Source: Allorhodoferax sp032337135
GTDB taxonomy: Bacteria; Pseudomonadota; Gammaproteobacteria; Burkholderiales; Burkholderiaceae_C
NCBI RefSeq assembly: GCF_032337135.1
Contig: NZ_JAVXZZ010000001.1
Span: 558,001-622,000, forward strand
Direction: 5' to 3'
DNA length: 64,000 nt
Position numbers and translations under genes: made by a program. Below are positions 1 to 7,747 of the stretch, one piece after another (within the stretch, counting starts at the first letter, position 1; every line of letters starts with the position of its first letter). The notes under the pieces are model-generated. The model did no database searches and was not told where the DNA came from. It worked only from the letters and a program-made list of their open reading frames with translations.

Positions 1-561
1 GGGGGCGTCTGCGCCGCCCATGTCGGTCTGCACCCAACCCGGTGACAGGGCCACCAGGGTGGCACGCGGGTAGTCAAAGCGTGCTGCAGCCACGGCCATG
101 TTGAGCGCGGACTTGCTCACGCGATAGACCCAGCTGTAACTCGACGGCACCCCGGCAATGTGGCCCATGTCGCTGCTGATGAAGGCAAAGCGCCCCTGCG
201 CTTCCTCGACCAACGGGGCCACCTGCGGAATCACCTGCATGGCACCCAGCACGTTGGTGTGCATCACGCGGTCAAAGTCGGGCTGGGTGGGGGGCATGCG
301 GGCGTCGCCGCGCGACATGACACCGGCCACATACAGGGCCACATCGAGCTTCTCGCCGTCGAGCTGCCAGGCCAGACCGCTCACGCTGGCCGGGTTGGCC
401 ACGTCCACGCGCAGCGGAATGGCACCCAGCGCCTGTACCGCCGCCAGCCCCGCGTCGCTGCGCGCGGTGGCAATGACGCGGGCACTGGCCTCGCGGTACT
501 GGCGCACCAGTTCCAGGCCAATGCCGCGGGAAGCCCCGATCACCAGAACGTTCAGTGCCAA
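1..561 (-). CDS. SDR-family oxidoreductase, C-terminus cut by window edge
   Basis: Short-chain dehydrogenase/reductase read on the minus strand; the 3' end runs off the window. The start is a TTG at 561, the only start codon in frame just before the Rossmann motif (NVLVIGASRGIG, residues 4-15). A serine-rich strand (FISSDMG, around residue 127) and YRVSK (YxxxK, around residue 144) supply the catalytic Ser-Tyr-Lys. SPGWVQTDMGG follows near the cut. The asparagine strand NVLGAM is also present. The family reduces or oxidises small carbonyl or hydroxyl substrates with NAD(P)H; the substrate cannot be inferred. It lies 45 bp downstream of the thiolase on the same strand and is probably co-transcribed with it. 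Its first codons fall inside a dispersed repeat copy (551-615). Confidence 0.85.
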   Translation of the reverse strand, partial: MALNVLVIGASRGIGLELVRQYREASARVIATARSDAGLAAVQALGAIPLRVDVANPASVSGLAWQLDGEKLDVALYVAGVMSRGDARMPPTQPDFDRVMHTNVLGAMQVIPQVAPLVEEAQGRFAFISSDMGHIAGVPSSYSWVYRVSKSALNMAVAAARFDYPRATLVALSPGWVQTDMGGADAP

Positions 562-615
562 ATCAGCCCCCAGCCCTCATGAATATTGCGTAGACAGCTA
601 CTGCGTTTATAGCAA
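551..615 (-). repeat. dispersed 65-bp element, copy R1
   Basis: Read on the minus strand it starts TTGCTATAAACGCAG, then AGCTGTCTACGCAATAT, GGGCTGGGGGC and ends TTTGGCACTGAA. It spans the thiolase stop codon (the TAA lies in its first bases) and the first codons of the SDR gene. It aligns base for base with copy R2 at 6559-6624, including the shared ATTTGGCACTGAA end. Confidence 0.8.
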
Positions 616-1788
616 CTCCAAGGCCACAGCGGTCGCCTCGCCTCCGCCGATGCACAGCGTGGCCAGGCCCTTCTTCAATCCGCGGGCCTGGAGGGCATGG
701 ATCAGCGTGACCATGATGCGGGCACCGGAGGCGCCAATGGGGTGGCCCAGGGCGCAGGCACCGCCGTTCACGTTCACCTTGTCGTGCGGCACGTTCAGGT
801 CTTTCATCAGGGCCATGGGCACCACGGCAAAGGCTTCGTTCACTTCCCACAGGTCCACGTCACCCACAGCCCAGCCGGCCTTGGCCAGGGCTTTCTCGGT
901 TGCGCCGACCGGGGCGGTGGAGAACCACTCGGGTTCCTGCGCATGGGTGGCGTGGCTCACGATGCGGGCCAGCGGCTTGCAGCCCAGCTTGGCGGCGGTG
1001 GAGGCGCGCATCATCACCAACGCGGCGGCGCCGTCGTTGATGCTGGAGCTGGATGCGGCAGTGATGGTGCCGTCCTTCTTGAAGGCAGCTTTCAGCGTCG
1101 GAATCTTGTCGAGCTTGACCTTGCCCGGGCCTTCGTCGATGGAGATGACGGTCTCGCCGGCACGGCCCTTGACGGTAACGGGGGCGATTTCGGCTGCAAA
1201 GGCACCGCTCTCGGTGGCGGCCTTGGCGCGCTGCACGCTGGCGGTGGCAAAGGCGTCCTGCTCGGCGCGGGTGAAGCCGTACTTGGCGGCGCAGTCTTCG
1301 CCGAAGGTGCCCATGGAGCGTCCCGGCTCATACGCGTCTTCCAGGCCATCGAGCATCATGTGGTCGAAGATGCGGTCGTGGCCGATGCGGTAGCCGCCGC
1401 GTGCCTTGGGCAGCAGGTAGGGCGCGTTGGTCATGCTTTCCATGCCACCGGCCACCAGCACGTCGTGGGTGCCAGCCACCAGCATGTCGTGCGCAAACAT
1501 GGCCGCGCGCATGCCCGAGCCGCACATCTTGGAGAGGGTGACGGCCCCTGCGCTCTTGGGCAAGCCACCCTTGAACGCCGCCTGGCGCGCCGGGGCCTGG
1601 CCCTGGCCGGCCATCAGGCAGTTGCCGAAGATCACTTCGGTAACCAGTTCGGGGCTGATGCCGGCGCGCTCCACGGCGGCCTTGATGGCCACGCCGCCCA
1701 GGTCATGGGCTGCCAGACTGGCGAAATCACTCTGGAAGCTGCCCATGGGGGTGCGGGCGGCGCTGACGATGACGATGGGGTCGGACAT
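607..1788 (-). CDS. acetyl-CoA C-acyltransferase (thiolase)
   Basis: Biosynthetic or degradative thiolase of 393 residues, the normal family length, cytoplasmic, interconverting two acetyl-CoA and acetoacetyl-CoA or cleaving 3-ketoacyl-CoA. The acyl-accepting cysteine is C89 in KMCGSGMRAAM. The C-terminal catalytic pair is H349 (GGACALGHPIGASGAR) and C379 (CIGGGEA). Start ATG 1788 is preceded by AAGGAGCC. A perfect 26-bp palindrome at 1816-1841, matching the one beside liuR at 19027, lies in its promoter region. This suggests control by LiuR and a role at the end of leucine/isoleucine catabolism (acetoacetate or 2-methylacetoacetyl-CoA). PhaA- or AtoB-type assignments remain possible because specificity cannot be read from the motifs. 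Confidence 0.95.
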   Translation of the reverse strand: MSDPIVIVSAARTPMGSFQSDFASLAAHDLGGVAIKAAVERAGISPELVTEVIFGNCLMAGQGQAPARQAAFKGGLPKSAGAVTLSKMCGSGMRAAMFAHDMLVAGTHDVLVAGGMESMTNAPYLLPKARGGYRIGHDRIFDHMMLDGLEDAYEPGRSMGTFGEDCAAKYGFTRAEQDAFATASVQRAKAATESGAFAAEIAPVTVKGRAGETVISIDEGPGKVKLDKIPTLKAAFKKDGTITAASSSSINDGAAALVMMRASTAAKLGCKPLARIVSHATHAQEPEWFSTAPVGATEKALAKAGWAVGDVDLWEVNEAFAVVPMALMKDLNVPHDKVNVNGGACALGHPIGASGARIMVTLIHALQARGLKKGLATLCIGGGEATAVALELL

Positions 1789-1815
1789 GGAAGGCTCCTT
1801 GAGAACGGAAAAACG

Positions 1816-1841
1816 AATTGACGTTTACGTAAACGTCAATT
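1816..1841. promoter_or_regulatory. LiuR-type operator upstream of thiolase
   Basis: Perfect 26-bp palindrome: half-site AATTGACGTTTAC followed by its exact reverse complement. Its central 24 bp are identical to the palindrome at 19027-19050 next to the MerR-family gene liuR. Dyads of this type are the known operators of LiuR regulators in proteobacteria. It sits 28 bp upstream of the thiolase start codon. Confidence 0.8.
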
Positions 1842-1912
1842 GTGGCAGAAAAGCCCTTGCCGTGCGCTGACAGCTTTCTAGAATCTGCGGCTTGTACAGG
1901 GAGACCCGAACC

Positions 1913-2989
1913 ATGAGGAAAACACTGCTAGGCCTGACATTCCTGGTGGGACAGGCATGTTGGGCACAAACCGCTGCCTACCCCGTCACGACGGAACCCT
2001 CGGACCCGAGCCGCCCGGCACGGGCGCTGGAAAAAGGCAATGGCTACAAGGCTGGCCTCACCGATGTACTGCTGCACATCGACCCATCGTTTGACGGTGA
2101 CCGCGTACCCAAGATTCTGGGCGACGAAAAAGTCCGGCACGCCGTCATCATGCCGGTACCCAACGAAGGCACAGGAAACCGGAACGACGCAGGCACGATT
2201 CAGAAAATAGCCTTGGCACAGGCCCAACCGAAGCAGGTCAAGGTGATGTGCGCTGGCGACTACCTGAGCAACTGGCTGGCCGACGCCATGCGCTATGGTC
2301 TCGTCGAGTCTGCAGTGCAGCAGAAATTCGCCCGCCTGGAAGCCGACCTGGACAGCGGCCGGTGTCTCGGTGTGGGGGAGTTCGGTCTCTTCCACTTCAA
2401 CAAAAAGGGCGACCAGAACATCATCCAGAACCGCTACGACCACCCGCTCGTGCTGCGCATGGTGGACGCCATCGGCACACGTGGCGCATGGATCCAGCTG
2501 CACGCCGAGCCACGGGAACCCAATGGTCGCTCCCACGAAAAGGAACTCTGGGACACGCTGCAAAACTGGACACAACGACAACCCAAGCTCCGCATCGTTC
2601 TGTCGCACACGGGCATGACTTCGGCCACCAATGCACGGCGCATCCTCGAAACTTTCCCCAACGTCTACCTGAGCATCAAGCTGATGTCGACCAAGGTTTC
2701 CAGCTGGACGCACCTGGAACCCTTGCTCAATGAAGACGGTGCCCTGTTCGAAGACTGGGCCCAGCTCATGGAGGCCATGCCCGAACGCTTCATGGTCGGT
2801 ACCGATTCGAAATTCGGGCAAAGCGGGCACGAAGGCGTCGGGGAAGAGGCCTACGACAAGACGGTCCACCGGTACAGACGCATGCTGGGCAGCCTGGCAC
2901 CCGAGGCCGCGAAGCGCATCGCCGCGCAGAACGCCAATCGCCTGTTTGGCTTCAAGGGCACGCCGCAGGAGTCTGACCCGGCGGACTGA
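1913..2989 (+). CDS. exported amidohydrolase-family protein
   Basis: Protein of 358 residues starting at ATG 1913 (RBS-like GGGAG upstream), not at the earlier in-frame codon 1892. Residues 1-20 form a signal peptide (basic RK, hydrophobic core, ACWAQ cleavage site), so it is probably periplasmic. The body resembles the metal-dependent amidohydrolase-2 (TIM-barrel) family: LLHIDPSFDGD early, GEFGLFHF and WIQLHAEP strands in the middle, LSHTGM, and MVGTDSKFG near the end, which supplies a typical late catalytic Asp. The classic N-terminal HxH metal motif is not obvious. Substrate unknown. It is divergent from the thiolase across the LiuR-type palindrome, so it might also be affected by that regulator. 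Confidence 0.7.
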   Translation: MRKTLLGLTFLVGQACWAQTAAYPVTTEPSDPSRPARALEKGNGYKAGLTDVLLHIDPSFDGDRVPKILGDEKVRHAVIMPVPNEGTGNRNDAGTIQKIALAQAQPKQVKVMCAGDYLSNWLADAMRYGLVESAVQQKFARLEADLDSGRCLGVGEFGLFHFNKKGDQNIIQNRYDHPLVLRMVDAIGTRGAWIQLHAEPREPNGRSHEKELWDTLQNWTQRQPKLRIVLSHTGMTSATNARRILETFPNVYLSIKLMSTKVSSWTHLEPLLNEDGALFEDWAQLMEAMPERFMVGTDSKFGQSGHEGVGEEAYDKTVHRYRRMLGSLAPEAAKRIAAQNANRLFGFKGTPQESDPAD

Positions 2990-3007
2990 CCCTTCTACGC
3001 CGCAGCA

Positions 3008-4975
3008 TCAGCCATGCGGCAAGGCCAGCATCCCGTTGTGCGCCTGGGCCAGCCTGAACACCGATACCGCCTGCGCCACCTGCCGCGCCTGCTCCTGCAG
3101 GCTGGAGGCCGCAGCGGCGGACTGCTCCACCAGCGCTGCGTTCTGCTGCGTCATCTGGTCCAGTTGCCCGACGGCGGTATTGATTTCGCCAATGCCGTCG
3201 GACTGCTCGGCCGCTGCCGCCGTGATGGCACCGATGGTGTCGTTCACACGCTGTACGGCGCCCACGATTTCGCCCATGGTCTGGCCCGCGTTCTGCACCA
3301 GGGTGGACCCGGACTCGACCCGCTCCACCGAGGTCTGGATCAGGGCCTTGATCTCACGCGCCGCTTCGGCACTGCGACCGGCCAACGCGCGCACCTCGCT
3401 GGCCACCACGGCAAAGCCACGCCCCTGCTCACCCGCACGGGCGGCCTCGACCGCAGCATTCAGGGCCAGGATATTGGTCTGGAATGCGATGCCATCAATG
3501 ACGCCGATGATGTCGGCAATGCGGCGCGCGCTGGCGTGGATCTCATCCATGGTGCGCACCACCTCGCCCACCACGGTGCCACCACGCTCGGCCACCGTGG
3601 CCGCTTCGGTGGCCAGCGTGCCGGCCTCTCGCGCGGCCTGTGCCGACTGGCGCACCGTGCCGGTGAGTTGCTCCATGTTCGACGCCGTGCGCTGCAGGCT
3701 GCTGGCAGTCTGCTCGGTGCGGTTGCTCAGGTCCTGGTTGCCGCTGGCAATTTCGGCGCTCGCGGTTCCCATGTTGTCCACCGCGGTGCGCACCTGGCCC
3801 AGCGCGCTCTGGTAGCGCTGGCGCATGCCTTCTACAGCGCGCACCAGCGCACCGATTTCGTCCTTGCGCTGCGACTGGTAGGTATGGGTGAGGTCACCGC
3901 TGGCCACTTCCTGCACCACCCGGGCCAGTTCGCCCAAGGGCTGGCCCACGGTGCGGCGCACCACCAGGTACACCGCCACGCCGCAGGCCAGCGTGGCCAG
4001 CGCCAACAGCCCAGTGATGATCAGCATGTTGCTGCGATGGCGCGCGGTGGACTCGGCCTGCGACACCTCACCCACCACCCAGTTGCCACCAGACTGGGTC
4101 TTGCGCAGCAGGGCCCAGCGGGCGTCGGCGGTGGAGGCCAGCACGGGGGCTGCATCGTCCACGCGGCCATCGCTCGCGGTGTCGAGCGCCTGCAGCAGGC
4201 CTTCGGCCTGGGGTGACACCTCCACCACCTTCTTTCCGGCCTGGGTGGCGTGCATGACCAGCACCGACTCGCCCCAGGGCTGGCGTGGCTCCAGCACATA
4301 GACACCGCCGCTGTCGAAGAAACGCGCGTCCGCCACCTGCTGCGCCAGGGCGGCCTGCGCCGCGCGCATGTCGGTAGAGACGCCAATGGCCGCCACCACC
4401 TGACCCGCGCGGTCGCGCACCGGTTCGTAGTGCGACATGTAGGGCTGGCCGCCGATCAGTTCACGACCCGAGTACGGCTTGCCGTCGCGCAGGGCCACGG
4501 CGGCGGGGTGGCTGCGCTCCAGCCCCTGCGACATCAGGCGCTCGCCCTGGGCATTCTTGAGCGAGGTACTGACGCGCACGAAACCCTCGCCCTTGCGGGC
4601 CAAGACCGAACCTGCGTGCCCCGTAGTGGCACTGAAGGCGTCGACTTCGCTGAAACTGTTGTTGACGGCAGCACCGTAGCTCTTGAGTTCGCCCGACGCT
4701 TCGTCAAGCGCCAGCGTGGCTTCGAAGGACTGCTGGAGGGTCTTGGTGGCGCGCTGGGCCGTATCGCGCAAGCTGGCATCGGCCGCATCCATGGCCTTGA
4801 CGATGCCTTCAAGCTTGTCGGCCACGGCGCCCTGCACCTGGATGCGCGCATTGCGTGACGCCACGGCATTGATGGCGATCGCCAGGATCACCAGGATGGC
4901 AGCAATGACGCCAATGGACAGCACGGTCAATTGCCGCGCCACCGAGACCACCCGCTCTTGTGCCTGTGCCTGCAT
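3008..4975 (-). CDS. methyl-accepting chemotaxis protein
   Basis: Inner-membrane chemoreceptor of 655 residues. ATG 4975 is preferred over GTG 4981 because AAGGAGG lies at correct spacing only for the ATG. TM1 is near residues 15-40, a periplasmic Cache-like sensor domain covers about 45-315, and TM2 about 318-338. A HAMP segment follows (GQPLGELARVVQEVASGDL). The cytoplasmic signalling domain carries the hairpin tip motif IDGIAFQTNILALNAAVEAA and EQGRGFAVVASEVR, which bind CheA and CheW. It presumably relays ligand binding to flagellar or pilus motility control. The ligand cannot be predicted. It stands alone, convergent with the amidohydrolase gene. Confidence 0.95.
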   Translation of the reverse strand: MQAQAQERVVSVARQLTVLSIGVIAAILVILAIAINAVASRNARIQVQGAVADKLEGIVKAMDAADASLRDTAQRATKTLQQSFEATLALDEASGELKSYGAAVNNSFSEVDAFSATTGHAGSVLARKGEGFVRVSTSLKNAQGERLMSQGLERSHPAAVALRDGKPYSGRELIGGQPYMSHYEPVRDRAGQVVAAIGVSTDMRAAQAALAQQVADARFFDSGGVYVLEPRQPWGESVLVMHATQAGKKVVEVSPQAEGLLQALDTASDGRVDDAAPVLASTADARWALLRKTQSGGNWVVGEVSQAESTARHRSNMLIITGLLALATLACGVAVYLVVRRTVGQPLGELARVVQEVASGDLTHTYQSQRKDEIGALVRAVEGMRQRYQSALGQVRTAVDNMGTASAEIASGNQDLSNRTEQTASSLQRTASNMEQLTGTVRQSAQAAREAGTLATEAATVAERGGTVVGEVVRTMDEIHASARRIADIIGVIDGIAFQTNILALNAAVEAARAGEQGRGFAVVASEVRALAGRSAEAAREIKALIQTSVERVESGSTLVQNAGQTMGEIVGAVQRVNDTIGAITAAAAEQSDGIGEINTAVGQLDQMTQQNAALVEQSAAAASSLQEQARQVAQAVSVFRLAQAHNGMLALPHG

Positions 4976-5064
4976 GAGCACCTCCTTGTAATTGACTGTC
5001 CATCACAACGACCGTGGACACGCGAAGGTTACACCCAATCCACCGCACGGCCCCAGCAAGAAGC

Positions 5065-6618
5065 CTAGCTCCGGAACCTGTCTGGCTTGCTTACAAGGCT
5101 GGCTGCACGGCCCCGGTCAAAGCATGCCGTCAATGCCACACACGCAGCTTCAGGGTCTTGCGCCTGGGTGATTGCCGAGATGACCGCAGCGCTGGCCACA
5201 CCGGTGGCGGCGACCTCGGCCATCTGGGCTACGCCGATGCCGCCGATACCCACCACGGGCAGCGGCAGCACGCCAGCCCAGTAGCGCAGGTTGTCCAGCC
5301 CTTGGGGTATCCAGGGCATGTCTTTCGACTGGGTGGCGAACACGGGACCGCAGGCCATGTAACTGGGGCGCAGCGCCCAGGCGCGGGCCACCTCCCAGTA
5401 GCTGTGGGTAGAAACTCCCAGGCGCACCCCGGCGCGGCGCAGCGCGTCCAGATCCACGGTTTCCAGGTCTTCCTGGCCCAGGTGCACGCCGTAGGCACCG
5501 GCATCGAGTGCGAGTTGCCAGTGGTCGTTGATGAACAGCTGTGCGCCAGGGGTCTGGCGGGCCAAGGCCACGGCCGCGTGGACCTGTTGTGCCAGGGTGG
5601 GCGCAGCCGCGTCCTTGATGCGCAACTGCACCGTACGGATACCGGCGGCCAGCACCCGCGCCACCCATTCCACGCTGTCGACCACGGCGTACACGCCCAG
5701 GGCCGCATCGATCAATGGCGAAAAGGGAGGCGTAGTGCCAGGTGTTGCCTGCAGCCAGGGCAGGTTGTTGGCGTGCAGGGCCAAGTCGCTCTGGGCACAG
5801 ACTGGCCCGGCCCCCTGCCCGGCCGCATAGGCATGGCGCAGGGCGTGGGTGGTGGCCATCTTGGCCAGCACCACGGCGTCCGCCACACAGTAGCCGCTGG
5901 CCAGGGCCGCCGCCGCAGTGGAGGCGAAGGTGCAGCCCGTGCCGTGGTGGTGGCGCGTGTCCACACGGGGCAGGCTGAGCCAGCCGCTGGCTTGCGGGCT
6001 GCTGAACCAGTCGCTGGCCAAGCCGGATTCGTCCAGCGCATCACCTCCGGTGATGACCACCGAAGCCGCTCCCAACGGGGACCCCAGCGCCAGTCCCAGG
6101 CGCTGGGCCTCGGCCCGGTTGGGGGTGACCACGGTGGCACGCGGCACGAGTTCTTCGCGGTACGCCTGCACCAGCGCGGCGTCGGCAAAGGCTGCCCCGG
6201 TGGTGGAGCCCAGCACCGGGTCCACCACCAGCGCCACGGGCTGCCCCTGGGCGCGCAGGCGGTCGACCCAGCGGCAAACCACGCGCAGGTTGTCGATGCT
6301 GCCCAGCAGGCCGGTCTTGATGGCGGCGGGGGGCATGTCTGCGGCCAGGGCGGCGAGTTGGGCATCCAGCAACTCAGCGCTTACCGGATCGACCCGCGTC
6401 ACCGCCACCGAGTTCTGCGCCGTGATGGCGGCCACCGCCGTGCAGCCGTGCACGCCAAAAGCCTGCAGCGCCTGGAGGTCGGCCTGCAGCCCGGCCCCGC
6501 CGCCGCTGTCGGAACCGGCAATGCTCCACACCACGGCTCGCTCGGCGCCAGCCCTGATTTCAGTGCCAAATGTGCTTCTAGCCCGCACAGGAATTGCGTG
6601 AACAGCTTCTTTTTTCAT
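5065..6618 (-). CDS. thiDE: bifunctional HMP/HMP-P kinase - thiamin phosphate synthase (ThiD-ThiE fusion)
   Basis: Fusion protein of 517 residues. The N-terminal ThiD domain (about residues 30-290) has the ribokinase-like start SIAGSDSGGGAGLQADLQA, VVDPVLGSTTG and the anion-hole motif HHHGTGCTFAS; it phosphorylates hydroxymethylpyrimidine twice. The C-terminal ThiE domain (about 320-505) has TVQLRIKD, FINDHWQLAL, GVHLGQEDL, the phosphate-loop region YMACGPVFATQSK and VVGIGGI; it couples HMP-PP to thiazole phosphate. ATG 6618 follows thiG by 7 bp, so it is the last gene of thiC-thiO-thiS-thiG-thiDE. Its first roughly 20 codons, including the start codon, are encoded by dispersed repeat copy R2 (6559-6624), unlike the normal ThiD N-terminus. 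Confidence 0.95.
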   Translation of the reverse strand: MKKEAVHAIPVRARSTFGTEIRAGAERAVVWSIAGSDSGGGAGLQADLQALQAFGVHGCTAVAAITAQNSVAVTRVDPVSAELLDAQLAALAADMPPAAIKTGLLGSIDNLRVVCRWVDRLRAQGQPVALVVDPVLGSTTGAAFADAALVQAYREELVPRATVVTPNRAEAQRLGLALGSPLGAASVVITGGDALDESGLASDWFSSPQASGWLSLPRVDTRHHHGTGCTFASTAAAALASGYCVADAVVLAKMATTHALRHAYAAGQGAGPVCAQSDLALHANNLPWLQATPGTTPPFSPLIDAALGVYAVVDSVEWVARVLAAGIRTVQLRIKDAAAPTLAQQVHAAVALARQTPGAQLFINDHWQLALDAGAYGVHLGQEDLETVDLDALRRAGVRLGVSTHSYWEVARAWALRPSYMACGPVFATQSKDMPWIPQGLDNLRYWAGVLPLPVVGIGGIGVAQMAEVAATGVASAAVISAITQAQDPEAACVALTACFDRGRAASLVSKPDRFRS

Positions 6619-6624
6619 AGCGCC
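6559..6624 (-). repeat. dispersed 65-bp element, copy R2
   Basis: Minus-strand copy: GGCGCTATGAAAAAAG, AGCTGTTCACGCAATTCC, GTGCGGGCTAGAAGC, ATTTGGCACTGAA. It supplies the start codon and about the first 20 residues of thiDE. It is the best full-length match to copy R1. Confidence 0.85.
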
Positions 6625-6625
6625 T

Positions 6626-7528
6626 TCAGAGCAGGATGGGGTAACCCGCCACCGGGGTGGACGGCACGGCCATGTCCTGCGGGGGCATGATGCCGGCCTC
6701 GAAGCCCAGACGACCGGCCTCGATGGCCAGCGCAAAAGCGCGCGCCATGCGGACCGGGTCGACCGCGTTGGCGATGGCGCTGTTGAGCAGCACGCCGTCC
6801 AAGCCCATCTGCAGCGCCTGGGTCGCGTCCTTGGGTGAGCCGATGCCGGCATCCACCAACAGCGGCACACCGGGCAGGCGGGCGCGCAGGGTGCGCAGGG
6901 CGCTGGGGTTGAGCAGCCCCTGGCCGGAGCCGATGGGTGCGCCCCAGGGCATGAGCACGGTGCAACCGGCGTCCAGCAGGCGCTGGCAGCTCACCAGGTC
7001 GTCCAGGCAGTAGGGGAAGACGGTGAAGCCGTCCTTCACCAGTTGCGTGGCGGCTTCCAGCAGCGCGAACGGGTCAGGCTGCAGGGTATGGGCGTCGCCG
7101 ACGACTTCGAGCTTGATCCAGGGCGTGTCGAACAGTTCACGCGCCATGTGGGCCAGGGTGATGGCCTCGCGGGCGGTGTGGCAGCCGGCGGTGTTGGGCA
7201 GCAGGTGCGCTCCGGTTTCGCGCACCAGGGCGAAGAAGTCACCCGCCTCGCTGCCTTGGGCCAATTGGCGTCGCAGACCGACGGTGACGACCTGGGCGCC
7301 GGAGGCAGCAATGGCGTCTTGCAGGACTTGGGGGGATGGGTAGCCTGCCGTTCCCAAGAAGAAGCGGCTTTGCAGGGTGCGGCCGCCGACTTGCCACGCT
7401 TGGGGAGCTAGTTCGGGGCCGAGCCTGGGAGGCGGCACGTTTTGCTCCGTGTCCCCCGCCCGCGCTGCGGGCTCCTCCTTTACCTGCGCAAAACGCGCCG
7501 CCTCCCAGTCTCTACGTGCGCTTGTCAT
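6626..7528 (-). CDS. thiG: thiazole synthase ThiG with N-terminal insertion
   Basis: Thiazole synthase of 300 residues, about 40 longer than usual. It condenses deoxyxylulose phosphate, dehydroglycine (from ThiO here) and ThiS thiocarboxylate into the thiazole phosphate. The core begins at about residue 47 (VGGRTLQSRFFLGTAGYPSP). KLEVVGD includes the Schiff-base lysine region, and VLMPWGAPIGSGQG and VDAGIGSPKDA form the phosphate site. ATG 7528 has a strong TGGAGG seven bases upstream, inside the end of thiS. Residues about 7-35 are encoded by an inverted-repeat element (7425-7508) and have no counterpart in typical ThiG. An internal GTG at 7438 with GGAG upstream is a possible second start. 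GL-RRQ replaces the usual A-KR near residue 85. Confidence 0.93.
   Translation of the reverse strand: MTSARRDWEAARFAQVKEEPAARAGDTEQNVPPPRLGPELAPQAWQVGGRTLQSRFFLGTAGYPSPQVLQDAIAASGAQVVTVGLRRQLAQGSEAGDFFALVRETGAHLLPNTAGCHTAREAITLAHMARELFDTPWIKLEVVGDAHTLQPDPFALLEAATQLVKDGFTVFPYCLDDLVSCQRLLDAGCTVLMPWGAPIGSGQGLLNPSALRTLRARLPGVPLLVDAGIGSPKDATQALQMGLDGVLLNSAIANAVDPVRMARAFALAIEAGRLGFEAGIMPPQDMAVPSTPVAGYPILL
7425..7508. repeat. inverted-repeat element inserted in thiG
   Basis: Two 21-bp arms at 7425-7445 and 7488-7508 are reverse complements with a single mismatch (CTGGGAGGCGGCACGTTTTGC against its partner). They are separated by 42 bp that contain a smaller GC hairpin (CCGCCCGCGCTGCGGG). The element is translated in frame as the N-terminal extension of ThiG. 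Confidence 0.75.
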
Positions 7529-7531
7529 GGT

Positions 7532-7747
7532 TCAGCCTCCAGTGATGGGTTGGAAGGTCAGGATGTGGTCGCCGGGGCGCAGCACCGTGGCAGCCCGTTG
7601 CGTGCGCGGCACGAACTGGCCGTTGACGGCGGTGGCCAGCGACTCGGGTGCCGCGTCTTGCGCAAGCACCCAGTCATGCAGCGTGGTGGCGGTGGTGGTC
7701 TGGGCCTCGCCGTTCACCTGGATGGCGATGGTGTCAGTGGTGCTCAT
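7532..7747 (-). CDS. thiS: sulfur carrier protein ThiS
   Basis: Small ubiquitin-fold sulfur carrier of 71 residues ending in the required Gly-Gly (FQPITGG). The terminal glycine is adenylated and thiocarboxylated to deliver sulfur to ThiG. The N-terminal strand IAIQVNGEAQTT, the AVNGQFVPR turn and LRPGDHILTFQ are typical. It overlaps the thiO stop by four bases (ATGA) and is followed three bases later by thiG, so translation in the operon is coupled. Confidence 0.95.
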   Translation of the reverse strand: MSTTDTIAIQVNGEAQTTTATTLHDWVLAQDAAPESLATAVNGQFVPRTQRAATVLRPGDHILTFQPITGG

